A DNA stretch of 61,690 nt from Alteromonadaceae bacterium (GCA_014872785.1 WKFJ01000005.1:1-61690), one strand, 5' to 3'. Counted from the stretch's first letter, positions 45,802 to 53,866 are shown. Program-made: numbers and translations. Notes: generated by a model from the sequence alone, not told the origin.

Positions 45802-45907
45802 CTTTTAAAAATGTTTTAAGCTGTTGATAAATATAGATAAAATATAATTTCGTTTTTTTGTGTTTATTTTCCCGAATGAAAAATCGCAATCTGCAACACT
45901 CAATTTT

Positions 45908-45932
45908 TATTTTGCAAAGTGAAAATGCAAAA
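45908..45932. promoter_or_regulatory. Upstream activator sites of the sugar-transferase operon
   Basis: ATTTTGCAAAGTG (45909-45921) runs directly into GAAAATGCAAAA (45921-45932). The pair lies 107-131 bp upstream of the sigma-54 promoter. Confidence 0.65.
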
Positions 45933-46000
45933 CCGAAATACTTCAAATATGAACGCCAATTAGTACCTATTATTATTAGCCTTTATAAATATGCATGAAA

Positions 46001-46026
46001 TAAAAAGCCGCCCGAAATGGGCGGCT
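46001..46026 (-). terminator. Terminator of the glycosyltransferase at 46060
   Basis: AGCCGCCC / GGGCGGCT, an 8-bp GC-rich stem with a 5-base loop, followed on the minus strand by TTTTTATTT, 34 bp past the stop. Confidence 0.9.
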
Positions 46027-46059
46027 AATCTTGCTTAATTTTATTGACTGCTCGCTATG

Positions 46060-46860
46060 CTAATTGGTTGCGCGTATTCGGGGTTTAATCTCAGGTAAAT
46101 TACTGTTTAGTTGACCGAACATTGGGTAGCGTTTTTGTATTCTGGCTAAATCTTTTTCGACGAATTTTTTTATCAGCGTCGATTTGTTTTGTCGTTGCAC
46201 TAGCATGTTTAATTTGTACCAATAGTCAGATAAACGGCTCACCAGTTTGTGCCAACCATGGGTAAGCACAAATGAGCGCATGGGGCCGTGGTTGTAATGC
46301 CTTATATAGTCGGCTTCACCTAGCTCTGCCGTTTTGTTCCAAGCGTCATCCAATAGCGAAAAACAGTCTGAGTGCTTCAAGACCTCGATAACATTGCCAT
46401 TTTCTCCCCAGCCCACGTTACTTCGCTTTGCGATACCTGTTCTTATGGTGCTAATTACGCTTGTTAAAAACCAACGAGTTTTCGGATGATTACGCAACAG
46501 CATTACTCCTGAGTTAACCTGCCCCGAATATCCACGCGCCATATAGATATGCTTAGCATTTTTCACTTCGTCAAAAATACTGGGTGCGGATATTTGCACT
46601 TGGGTATCAGCATCTAGAAACACTACTGCACTATAACCCGCAGACATTGCTTGTCTTGCTAAAAATAGTTTTAACCAACAACACTCAACACCTGCCCAAC
46701 TAAAAAAAGGTGTTGTTATTGCTCTATAGTCAGCGCCTATCTTTCGAGCGTATTGCTCGTGGCTCTTGAGGCACTTTGCGTATACCCACTGATACCCGTT
46801 TAGTGCGACACTAAATATCAGTGTTTTTGCTGTATTGCTCTGACTCATCTTTGTACCCAT
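46060..46860 (-). CDS. Nucleotide-diphospho-sugar transferase (GT-A type)
   Basis: 266 residues. FSVALNGYQWVYAKCLKSHEQYARKIGADYRAI, then a Trp-x-K-L segment (CCWLKLFLARQAM) and the DxD motif VVFLDADTQV, then SGVMLLRNHPKTRWFL. The order matches GT34/GT77-like hexosyltransferases, as in many EPS loci. The C-terminus is basic and hydrophilic, so it is cytoplasmic or membrane-peripheral. Two ATGs (46860 and 46848) are possible; neither has a strong ribosome site. Monocistronic, divergent from the LruC gene, with a candidate sigma-54 promoter at 46906-46922. Confidence 0.82.
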   Translation of the reverse strand: MGTKMSQSNTAKTLIFSVALNGYQWVYAKCLKSHEQYARKIGADYRAITTPFFSWAGVECCWLKLFLARQAMSAGYSAVVFLDADTQVQISAPSIFDEVKNAKHIYMARGYSGQVNSGVMLLRNHPKTRWFLTSVISTIRTGIAKRSNVGWGENGNVIEVLKHSDCFSLLDDAWNKTAELGEADYIRHYNHGPMRSFVLTHGWHKLVSRLSDYWYKLNMLVQRQNKSTLIKKFVEKDLARIQKRYPMFGQLNSNLPEIKPRIRATN

Positions 46861-46905
46861 TTAGAGAAGACTAACTTTATCTCTATGTTGCTGTGTGATG
46901 GACAC

Positions 46906-46922
46906 TGCAGATTTCACGCCAG
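46906..46922 (-). promoter_or_regulatory. Candidate sigma-54 promoter of the glycosyltransferase at 46060
   Basis: Minus strand CTGGCGTGAAATCTGCA has -24 GG and -12 GC at exact spacing. It lies 46-62 bp upstream of ATG 46860. Weaker in the -24 box than the other EPS promoters. Confidence 0.6.
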
Positions 46923-46964
46923 CTTTCATTGCTCAAGCGTGTGATTTTTTAACCGGAATGTTCG

Positions 46965-46996
46965 CACTTTGCAAAAACATTTTTAATTTGCAAAGC
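46965..46996. promoter_or_regulatory. Shared activator sites between divergent EPS genes
   Basis: CACTTTGCAAAAACAT (46965-46980) and AATTTGCAAAGC (46985-46996). They lie between two divergent sigma-54 promoters (46906-46922 minus, 47078-47094 plus), 43-90 bp from one and 80-115 bp from the other, so one activator array could serve both. Confidence 0.65.
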
Positions 46997-47077
46997 AATA
47001 CAAAAAAATTCCGCCTAGAAAAATGAAATTTAGCGAGAAGAAAGTATAAAGGCTATACAAAACAATGATTTAAATGT

Positions 47078-47094
47078 TTGGCATGGTATTCGCT
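47078..47094 (+). promoter_or_regulatory. Sigma-54 promoter of the LruC-domain gene
   Basis: TTGGCATGGTATTCGCT: -24 GG and -12 GC in exact spacing, 47-63 bp upstream of ATG 47141. Confidence 0.8.
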
Positions 47095-47140
47095 CTAATG
47101 TTCGCAACTTCAATTCGAAATGCGACAAGAGGCGAAACTT

Positions 47141-48760
47141 ATGAAGAAATCAATATTAGCCACCGCGTGTACTGCGATGCTGCTTGGCGGTAGCCTTGTT
47201 GAAGCACGAGACATGGTAAACGGTGTTTACCAATGGCAGTTCTTATCTGGACAAGCGTGGCCTGGCGGTTATAACCAAAACACTGGTAAACCTGATGATA
47301 TGATTTGGGCGCGAAACGAATATTCAAATGAATTTTACGAGCGAATTAATAATGCACTTCCAGAGTCACAGATTAATGAAGCGTTTTTAACAGACGACAG
47401 CGGTTCGACCATTTCGCTGGTGGAAGATGCAGAGGTTTTTGTCACTTTCATTCACGAAGGCGCTGGTTACAGAAACAGTTTTGGTTTTTTTACTTTTCCT
47501 ACGGGCAACCCACCTACAACAAAAGATGAAGTTGATGTAACTATTGTATTTCCTAATTTGTCTTACCCACATATGGCTAATGGGCACAGAGTAAGCTTAG
47601 GCAATCACTCTGCAGGCACGACCATTGGGTTCTTTATCGCCGCCAACGGTTACTCATGGTGGTCGGGTGTTAAGGAAAACCGGATTCCTTATTACTACTC
47701 GTTAAGCGACCTCAACCCCGAACATACTGCTGAGCTGCGTCAGCACGTGGTGCTTCTTTATGATGATGAAGTGCAAGAAGTCATCATGGGATTTGAAGAC
47801 TTGCCGCGAACTTGGGGTGACAATGACTTTAATGATGCAGTATTCAGCGTAAAAGCGACGCCAACCACGGCAATTGATACTGACGTATTGGTTGAGATCC
47901 CAGAGGTGAATGACAGCGACGCAGACGGTATTCCTGACGAGCAGGACGAGTTTCCTAATGATTATCGCCGCACGTATAGCACTTACTACCCTAACGCAAA
48001 TGACTGGGTAACGCTTGCCTTCGAAGATAACTGGCCGAAGCTTGGCGATTACGACATGAACGACCTAGTGGTTCGTGAGCGCATGCAGACTATTTACAGT
48101 GCCGATGGCGGCATCTCTGGTCTTAAGATTACAGGGTACATAGACGCCCGGGGGGCAGCCAATGCCAACGGTTTTGGCGTTCGCTTCCTAGACCGATCGC
48201 CTGACATTTTAGAGTCCGCAACATTTACCATTGATGGCAACAATTACAACAAATCAGCTGAGGACTACCAATCTGATTTAGTTATAACAATGTTCTCTAA
48301 CGCTAAGGTGTATACGCAGACAGGGCAATCGGGCAAATGTTCGCTGTTCAATACCAATGAGAGCTGCGCCTCATTTGATCCGGTACCTTTTGAGTTAGAT
48401 CTCCGATTCGAAAACGATATCAGTGGTTTATTACATTCAGATTTGGACTTCTTTATCTACAGAGCGAACAAGCGTGGCCATGAAATTCACTTCGCAGGCT
48501 ACCCACCTACAGATTTGGCAAACCCTTATTTGTTTGGCAGGAATGCTGATGATTCAGATCCAAATGCTGACCGTTATTATGTAAGTGAACAAAACCTACC
48601 ATGGGGTCTGAAGTTAAACACTAATTGGGATTATCCAAGAGAGTATATCGATGTGTTGTGGGCATATCCTGCCTATGAAGATTGGGTCGAGTCTGGTGGT
48701 TCGCTAGCACAAGACTGGTACATCGAAGCGGGTCGTCAAACTCACGTGTATAAGAAGTAA
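47141..48760 (+). CDS. Secreted LruC-domain protein with DUF4114-like module
   Basis: 539 residues from ATG 47141 (AAGAGGCG before it; the ATG at 47120 would put extra residues ahead of the signal peptide MKKSILATACTAMLLGGSLVEA). Two related modules: a DUF4114-like domain ending in FEDLPRTWGDNDFNDAVFSV (about 245-265) and a LruC domain opening with LAFEDNWPKLGDYDMNDLVVRE (about 300-320). They are joined by an Asp-rich Ca-binding repeat, NDSDADGIPDEQDEFPND. Both modules have the G-D-x-D-x-N-D core expected to bind calcium. Known LruC proteins are surface or outer-membrane vesicle-associated; function unclear. Here it is driven by the EPS-type sigma-54 promoter, so I infer a secreted matrix protein. 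Followed after 11 bp by a small secreted partner. Confidence 0.87.
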   Translation: MKKSILATACTAMLLGGSLVEARDMVNGVYQWQFLSGQAWPGGYNQNTGKPDDMIWARNEYSNEFYERINNALPESQINEAFLTDDSGSTISLVEDAEVFVTFIHEGAGYRNSFGFFTFPTGNPPTTKDEVDVTIVFPNLSYPHMANGHRVSLGNHSAGTTIGFFIAANGYSWWSGVKENRIPYYYSLSDLNPEHTAELRQHVVLLYDDEVQEVIMGFEDLPRTWGDNDFNDAVFSVKATPTTAIDTDVLVEIPEVNDSDADGIPDEQDEFPNDYRRTYSTYYPNANDWVTLAFEDNWPKLGDYDMNDLVVRERMQTIYSADGGISGLKITGYIDARGAANANGFGVRFLDRSPDILESATFTIDGNNYNKSAEDYQSDLVITMFSNAKVYTQTGQSGKCSLFNTNESCASFDPVPFELDLRFENDISGLLHSDLDFFIYRANKRGHEIHFAGYPPTDLANPYLFGRNADDSDPNADRYYVSEQNLPWGLKLNTNWDYPREYIDVLWAYPAYEDWVESGGSLAQDWYIEAGRQTHVYKK

Positions 48761-48771
48761 GGAGAACAGTT

Positions 48772-49230
48772 ATGTTAAACCCAAAAAACAAATCATTTAA
48801 TTCATTATTGTCTGTTTCTTTGTTACTCGCGATGTGTGCCTTCCACAATATGAAAGTTGCTAACGCTGAAGAGACCAACACTAAAGCGGGTCGCTCTACA
48901 CACTTACAAGTACCTGAGGATTTTAACTTCAATAGCTCTAAGCAAGTACGCGTTGATGTGTCGGTAACCGACGACCTAGACGTTCCAAAGGCAGGACAGC
49001 TTGTACAAATCTTCTCTATTGATAGTGTTGAAGTGGACGAAGAAGGCGAAGAAGTGATGCAAACCACGCTTATTGCAATAGCAAAGACCGATGAGGCGGG
49101 TTGGATTACGACCAATATAGAAATCCCTAATATCGTGGGCTCCATCCTCGTCAAGCAGATGGCGATGGAAATGGATAACGCGAGAGTTGTAGACCTAAAC
49201 CTAGAGGAGGATATTGTCGTTAGTTTTTAA
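48772..49230 (+). CDS. Small secreted partner of the LruC protein
   Basis: 152 residues. Signal peptide about 1-35 (LLSVSLLLAMCAFHNMKVANAEE); the mature part is acidic and beta-rich (VRVDVSVTDDLDVPKAGQLVQIFSID, then KTDEAGWITTNIEIPNIVGSILV). The pattern of a V-x-D-x-D-G-x-Y/F-like strand plus a turn followed by I-P-N resembles carboxypeptidase-regulatory or Ig-like beta sandwiches. No family is assigned. It lies 11 bp after the LruC gene, has its own ribosome site (AAGGAG), and shares the terminator at 49277, so the two are co-expressed. Confidence 0.75.
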   Translation: MLNPKNKSFNSLLSVSLLLAMCAFHNMKVANAEETNTKAGRSTHLQVPEDFNFNSSKQVRVDVSVTDDLDVPKAGQLVQIFSIDSVEVDEEGEEVMQTTLIAIAKTDEAGWITTNIEIPNIVGSILVKQMAMEMDNARVVDLNLEEDIVVSF

Positions 49231-49276
49231 TTGTTAAAGTTCCTCAAAACCATAAAACCAACACAGCAGACAACTT

Positions 49277-49304
49277 CGGGTCACTTTTAGTGGCCCGTTT
49301 TTTT
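49277..49304 (+). terminator. Terminator of the LruC operon
   Basis: CGGGTCACT (49277-49285) pairs with AGTGGCCCG (49289-49297), one G-U pair, followed by seven T residues. Confidence 0.9.
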
Positions 49305-49383
49305 ATAAGACTTTAGGCTTATTGGCAGGTTTTGTTTCAAAAGCTAGTATTATTACAATGTATCAAAATAATGTGTTTTTTCT

Positions 49384-50562
49384 GTGACTGACTTAGTTAC
49401 CCTTTCCGTTGATGAGCTAAAACCTGGCATGTTCGTGCAAGAGGTCACCCAACAAACGGGCGAGTTCACTATTAAGACGCAAGGTCGTGTCAGTACTAAG
49501 CAAGCTATTCAAGCCCTCAGGCAAAAAGGCATAGCCGAAGTTATTGTGGACATGAGCAAAAGTGACTTAGGGGCACAAGAGGAATTACCACAACATCAGG
49601 CCATTGTTGCGCAAGAACATATACCCTTTGAAGAAGAAATAAATAGAGCAGCGTCTTTGTATATACAAGCCAAAGACGTGCAACAGCAGCTTGTAAATTC
49701 GTTTGCAGATGGTAAGCCACTTGATTTGGAACCTGCGCGGGAAATAAGTGGCTTATTTGTCGATTCTATTCAGCGTAATCCCAATGCCATGCTGTGCATG
49801 ACCCACATTAAAGAAAAGGACGACTATTTACTTGAGCATTCGTTAAATGTGGCGATTTTGCTTGCCAGTTTTTCAAAGTTCTTGGGCTACGACGAAGAAT
49901 CTGTGATGGAAATTGCGTTTGGTGGCCTGTTGCATGATATTGGCAAGGTGGATATTCCAGATGAAATACTGCACAAGCCAGGTAGATTAACGCCAGAAGA
50001 AAAAGCCGTTATGGACGGGCACGTTCAAGCCGGCATCGAGGCGTTAGAATATATTCCCAATGTGAGCCAGACGTTGCTCGACATAGTGGGGCTGCATCAT
50101 GAAAAGCTGGATGGCACGGGATACCCCAATCAAATCAGTGGTGATGAGATTTCACAGTTTGGTCGTATGGTATCTATTGTCGATTGTTATGACGCCATTA
50201 CCGCTGAACGTTGTTACAAAAAAGGTATGGCGGCCAGCAGTGCAATGAGACTACTTTTGAAGTCTGTCGGCAGTCATTTTGATGGCACCTTGGTAAATCA
50301 GTTTATCAAGTGTTTCGGGGTATATCCGGTTGGGACGCTGGTTAAACTTAAAAGCGAAAAGTTAGCCCTCATAACAGAGTTAAACGAAGCACAGCCCTTA
50401 GCCTCTAAAGTGAAAACTTTCTATTCACTGCGGTCTAACCATTTTTTACCACCGAAAGATATTGATTTGGGCGCGGGTCAAGATAAGGTGTTAGAGTCGA
50501 TAAGAGCAGAAGACTGCAATATTGATTACAAACGCTTTTTCGCAGAACAAGTAATGGGGTAG
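49384..50562 (+). CDS. HD-GYP domain protein (c-di-GMP phosphodiesterase)
   Basis: 392 residues starting at GTG 49384. An N-terminal DUF3391-like domain (VDELKPGMFVQEVT, about 1-140) is followed by the HD-GYP domain (about 150-320): EHSLNVAILLASFSKF, LLHDIGKVDIPDEIL, DGHV, HHEKLDGTGYPNQI and FGRMVSIVDCYDAI. The residues needed for the metal site and the GYP motif are present, so hydrolysis of c-di-GMP to pGpG or GMP is expected. No membrane segment. It precedes the diguanylate cyclase at 50670 by 107 bp and lies just after the EPS/matrix locus, so it may set the c-di-GMP level that feeds matrix production. Confidence 0.92.
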   Translation: MTDLVTLSVDELKPGMFVQEVTQQTGEFTIKTQGRVSTKQAIQALRQKGIAEVIVDMSKSDLGAQEELPQHQAIVAQEHIPFEEEINRAASLYIQAKDVQQQLVNSFADGKPLDLEPAREISGLFVDSIQRNPNAMLCMTHIKEKDDYLLEHSLNVAILLASFSKFLGYDEESVMEIAFGGLLHDIGKVDIPDEILHKPGRLTPEEKAVMDGHVQAGIEALEYIPNVSQTLLDIVGLHHEKLDGTGYPNQISGDEISQFGRMVSIVDCYDAITAERCYKKGMAASSAMRLLLKSVGSHFDGTLVNQFIKCFGVYPVGTLVKLKSEKLALITELNEAQPLASKVKTFYSLRSNHFLPPKDIDLGAGQDKVLESIRAEDCNIDYKRFFAEQVMG

Positions 50563-50669
50563 AGGTGAAAAAGTGCTTTTGAAAATAAAAGAACTCTGTA
50601 CACTGTGCATGAAATTCGTCCACAATTTATTTGCCCGGATGATAAAACACGTAATGAGCGGCAAACAGT

Positions 50670-51704
50670 ATGAATGAACAAATATTCGACTCCGTTATTT
50701 CTCTCACTGGCAGTGAAGACATTGATTCACTGGAAGTGAGCCTACTGTCGACCATTGCGGAATATGTGTACTGCAAATATGCCCGTATCTATGAGCTAGC
50801 AAAAGACTATCCCAATCCTCAAGTGGATATGAAACTGCAGCTGCACGTAAGTGAACAAGAGCCACCCTTTCAGTGGCAAACCAACTTTCGAAACAGCACG
50901 CCTGATACGGCTCTCGTCAGCAACGTTCAGACCAATAGACGCAAGCAAACTACTTCGTCGGGAGGGGAACATGAACTCTGGTTTCCCATAAAAGGAAGCG
51001 AAAATAAACTGTGTTTGTATGTATGCAGTCCAGAGTTTACAGAAGAAAGCAAAAACTTAATTGCTGGCTTTGCCCGAGTTTATGGCAATTACGTAAAAGT
51101 CTTGGATGAAAGTGAGCGTGACAAGTTAACAGGCTTACTTAATCGCAACTCGTTCGAACGTCGCCTTCGCAATATGCTTACCAAGCAAGCCGAAGTGCAG
51201 CAACAACTGCAAGAAGAATTCCCTCAGCGTACAGCGCAGGACGATGCCTGCCCATGGCTGGTTATTGTTGATATTGATCATTTCAAGAAGGTAAACGACT
51301 TATTTGGTCACGTGTGTGGCGATGAAGTGCTACTAAGCTTGGCTCAAAAGCTTGAAGGTTATTTTCGCTCTACCGATTTTGTTTTCAGGTTCGGCGGCGA
51401 AGAATTTGTCGTCATTATGGAAGCAACAACTCGCGCAGACGCATTCAAAAAGCTCAACGATTTCCGCATGGAAATTGCAGCAACAAAATTCCCGCTGGTC
51501 GGCTCAATCACCATAAGCCTTGGCTTTACTAAAGCCGCCAACGAAGACTTCGAGCAGCTCATTCTCGAACGCGCGGATAAAGCCCTCTACTACGCCAAAG
51601 AAAATGGCAGAAATGCGGTGTACTGCTACGAGCATCTTGTAGAAGAGGGCAAACTCACTGGCGACACAACACATGCCAGTGACGATGATATTGATTTGTT
51701 TTAG
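50670..51704 (+). CDS. GGDEF diguanylate cyclase
   Basis: 344 residues. The N-terminal ~145 residues read like a divergent GAF sensor (LSTIAEYVYCKYARIYEL, then ELWFPIKGSENKLCLYV). A GGDEF domain follows: DKLTGLLNRNSFERRLR, VDIDHFKKVNDLFGH and the active motif RFGGEEF. An RSTD motif lies five residues before GGEEF, the inhibitory I-site position, so product inhibition is likely. Synthesises c-di-GMP from two GTP. Same strand as the HD-GYP gene, 107 bp downstream. No receiver or membrane segment. Confidence 0.92.
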   Translation: MNEQIFDSVISLTGSEDIDSLEVSLLSTIAEYVYCKYARIYELAKDYPNPQVDMKLQLHVSEQEPPFQWQTNFRNSTPDTALVSNVQTNRRKQTTSSGGEHELWFPIKGSENKLCLYVCSPEFTEESKNLIAGFARVYGNYVKVLDESERDKLTGLLNRNSFERRLRNMLTKQAEVQQQLQEEFPQRTAQDDACPWLVIVDIDHFKKVNDLFGHVCGDEVLLSLAQKLEGYFRSTDFVFRFGGEEFVVIMEATTRADAFKKLNDFRMEIAATKFPLVGSITISLGFTKAANEDFEQLILERADKALYYAKENGRNAVYCYEHLVEEGKLTGDTTHASDDDIDLF

Positions 51705-51815
51705 AGGTAGCACCTATTAAGCTTGAATGATGACGTCTATTAGATAAGAATATACTTAGCCTAATCAAAAGCAGCTTACTTAATTGCTCCTCTAATAATG
51801 CAAAGATTTTCCTAA

Positions 51816-52427
51816 ATGTTCTTATTACAAGATACTTACAAGGGTTTAATGGTATGGCCTGACCGCCCCAAAGTTTACTTATTCGAAAACTTTATTACCG
51901 CTAAAGAGGCCGATGACGTTATTCAGGTGGCAAAAAGTAAGCTCGAAGTAGCTCGTGTTACTGATGGTCAAATAAAAGGTGTCAACAGAAATACCCGCAA
52001 CAATATGTTGTGTTGGCTCGAGCACGATACTACTCCCACCATACTAAAAATTTGCCGAAGTATTGCCGGTGAGGTGGGGTTGCCACTTTCAAATGCCGAA
52101 CCTTTGCAAGTAAATAATTACAAAACCGGGCAATATTTTGAGCCTCATTATGATGCGCTACCGACGCCGGAACAGAGTGGTGCATCTGGTCCTCGATTAG
52201 TTACCGCTCTTGTGTATCTCAATACCGTCAAAAAAGGTGGGGCGACATTTTTTCCTGCTCTTGGTTATAAACACCCCCCTAAAGTAGGAGATATGCTTTT
52301 GTTTCATAACACTTTGCCAGAGACTTTAGAGAGAGATCTAAACTCCCTACATGGTGCTGACCGAGTTCTAGATGGCGAAAAATGGGCTATGAATCTATGG
52401 TTTCGACAGAAAAGGTATGTCAAATAA
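51816..52427 (+). CDS. 2OG-Fe(II) oxygenase, prolyl 4-hydroxylase type
   Basis: 203 residues. Prolyl-4-hydroxylase-like fold: PKVYLFENFITAKEADDVI, NTRNNMLCWL, EPLQVNNYKTGQYFEPHYDAL (metal H-x-D), ALVYLNTVKKGGATFFP, GDMLLFHNTLP and the distal Fe/2OG-binding LHGADRVLDGEKWAMNLWFR. Activity needs iron, ascorbate and 2-oxoglutarate. No signal peptide, so cytoplasmic. Its 3' end overlaps the next gene (52382) by 46 bp if that gene starts at its first ATG. Hydroxylation of a protein in this neighbourhood is unproven; the large surface protein at 54140 or a collagen-like tail such as that at 24033 are conceivable targets. Confidence 0.9.
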   Translation: MFLLQDTYKGLMVWPDRPKVYLFENFITAKEADDVIQVAKSKLEVARVTDGQIKGVNRNTRNNMLCWLEHDTTPTILKICRSIAGEVGLPLSNAEPLQVNNYKTGQYFEPHYDALPTPEQSGASGPRLVTALVYLNTVKKGGATFFPALGYKHPPKVGDMLLFHNTLPETLERDLNSLHGADRVLDGEKWAMNLWFRQKRYVK

Positions 52428-53866
52428 ACAACGTTATTTGTGAGAGAATTTGTAATTTTGTAGTTGGAATCCTACTTTTCACGTATTCCTTTTCTTATAG
52501 TGAAAAAGCGCTTGGCAGCGCGAAAGAAATACCTATCGAATTATCGAGCGGAACTTGTTGGTACAAACATCCGAATAACAGACTCAATATAAGCGATAAC
52601 GTTAGGTTGTATAATAGTGAGTGCTTTCCGAAAGAAGTGTTAATGAACAAAAGCGTAGTCATCGAAACGCTAAATGACTTGAGCGTAGAAGAATCAATCA
52701 AAATACTAGGTTTACAGGAGCAAATTACAAACGATATCAGTATTGAAACTTTGGTAAATTACACTTTTCAACAAAACTTAATTAACGTTTATTTGGCAGA
52801 ATTCCGCCATGAAACTGCCGTTAAGAAGTTGCTAGAACACTGGCATTCTTACAAGCAGAAACCCAACAGAGACAAAAGAATATCGAGTATATCTCCGGAT
52901 TTAATAATCGTCCAAAGAGATAGGTTAAAAAAGAATCCGTTAGCTTTGAAGTTAAAGACAGAACCTTTGAACTTTGATGCAAACTCAGTCTACTTAAATA
53001 AAAATTTATGGGGGGACTCGCCTGGTAGAGGCGTAAATGTGGCAATCATAGATGATGGCTTTTATCTGCATCACCCAGCATTTTGTGATGTGGACATCCT
53101 GGAAAGTTGGGATGCTGATATGAGAATTCCCGGAGCAGTGCCTGAAAAAGATTATTCCCACGGGAGCCAAGTTGCAGCAATTGTTGTTGGAAAAAAGCCA
53201 AGAAAAGACTCTTGCTATCCAACGTTTTCGGGTTCAGATGTTAACACTACACGCAGTATTGTGGGTGTTGCTAATAGTGCGAACCTTATTGCCATTAAAT
53301 TAACTGAGGCTCGTTTATCGAACATCATTAGTGCGTTTGTTAGGGCTGAGAAGAGTAAAGCTCATGTTATCAACATTAGTTGGCTTCTTGATGAAGTAAT
53401 GTTGCCACTAAAAACTTACCTAGAATACCTAACAACTAGCACTAACAAAGGGAAAGGTATTGCTATTGTCGTAGCGGCAACACCAAGTTATCAAGAAAAC
53501 AAAGGTCTGGCGGCCTGTTGTAATCATATCACTGCAACAGCGATTGATTATAAGGGAATGCTTGCGAATGCTTCTGCTGATGAGTACGTTGACATCTCCG
53601 AACTGGGCTTCGTTTATACGACCGATTTTTCTCGGCGCGCAAATTATTCGTTATTTTTAAAAACATCTGCTGCAACTCCCATCGTAACAAGTTTTGTCGC
53701 TATAATAAGACAAAGATTTCCGAATAAAACTGCTATAGAAGTCAAAGATGTACTGGTTAGTTTCACTAAAGGTCACTCTACTGAATATTTAAATACCGTT
53801 ATCTCTTGGCAAACATTGGATCATGCAAAGCTTGGCGCATTTTTGCGTAATGAAATAACTAATTGA
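52382..53866 (+). CDS. Divergent subtilisin-like (S8) protease
   Basis: 494 residues as drawn; the true start may be an internal codon, since the first 46 bp lie within the oxygenase gene. A hydrophobic segment near residues 24-40 (FVVGILLFTYSFSYSEKALG) suggests a signal peptide or anchor. The subtilase-like triad positions are recognisable but diverged: Asp in VNVAIIDDGF, His in YSHGSQVAAIVVG and Ser in KTSAATPIVTSF (in place of GTSMAAP). The GTS/GTSM box is the most altered, so activity needs testing. About 190 residues precede the catalytic region, a plausible propeptide. Codon use is AT-richer than the genes before it. It directly precedes the giant surface protein on the same strand, 273 bp away, so a role in its processing is possible. 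Confidence 0.75.
   Translation: MGYESMVSTEKVCQINNVICERICNFVVGILLFTYSFSYSEKALGSAKEIPIELSSGTCWYKHPNNRLNISDNVRLYNSECFPKEVLMNKSVVIETLNDLSVEESIKILGLQEQITNDISIETLVNYTFQQNLINVYLAEFRHETAVKKLLEHWHSYKQKPNRDKRISSISPDLIIVQRDRLKKNPLALKLKTEPLNFDANSVYLNKNLWGDSPGRGVNVAIIDDGFYLHHPAFCDVDILESWDADMRIPGAVPEKDYSHGSQVAAIVVGKKPRKDSCYPTFSGSDVNTTRSIVGVANSANLIAIKLTEARLSNIISAFVRAEKSKAHVINISWLLDEVMLPLKTYLEYLTTSTNKGKGIAIVVAATPSYQENKGLAACCNHITATAIDYKGMLANASADEYVDISELGFVYTTDFSRRANYSLFLKTSAATPIVTSFVAIIRQRFPNKTAIEVKDVLVSFTKGHSTEYLNTVISWQTLDHAKLGAFLRNEITN

Noticed and set aside
29331..49304. PEP-CTERM/exosortase system, suggested by a PrsR-like sigma-54 regulator with EPS genes
   Set aside because: No exosortase and no PEP-CTERM tail is visible; the only CTERM-type tail in the window is the GlyGly-CTERM of the subtilase.
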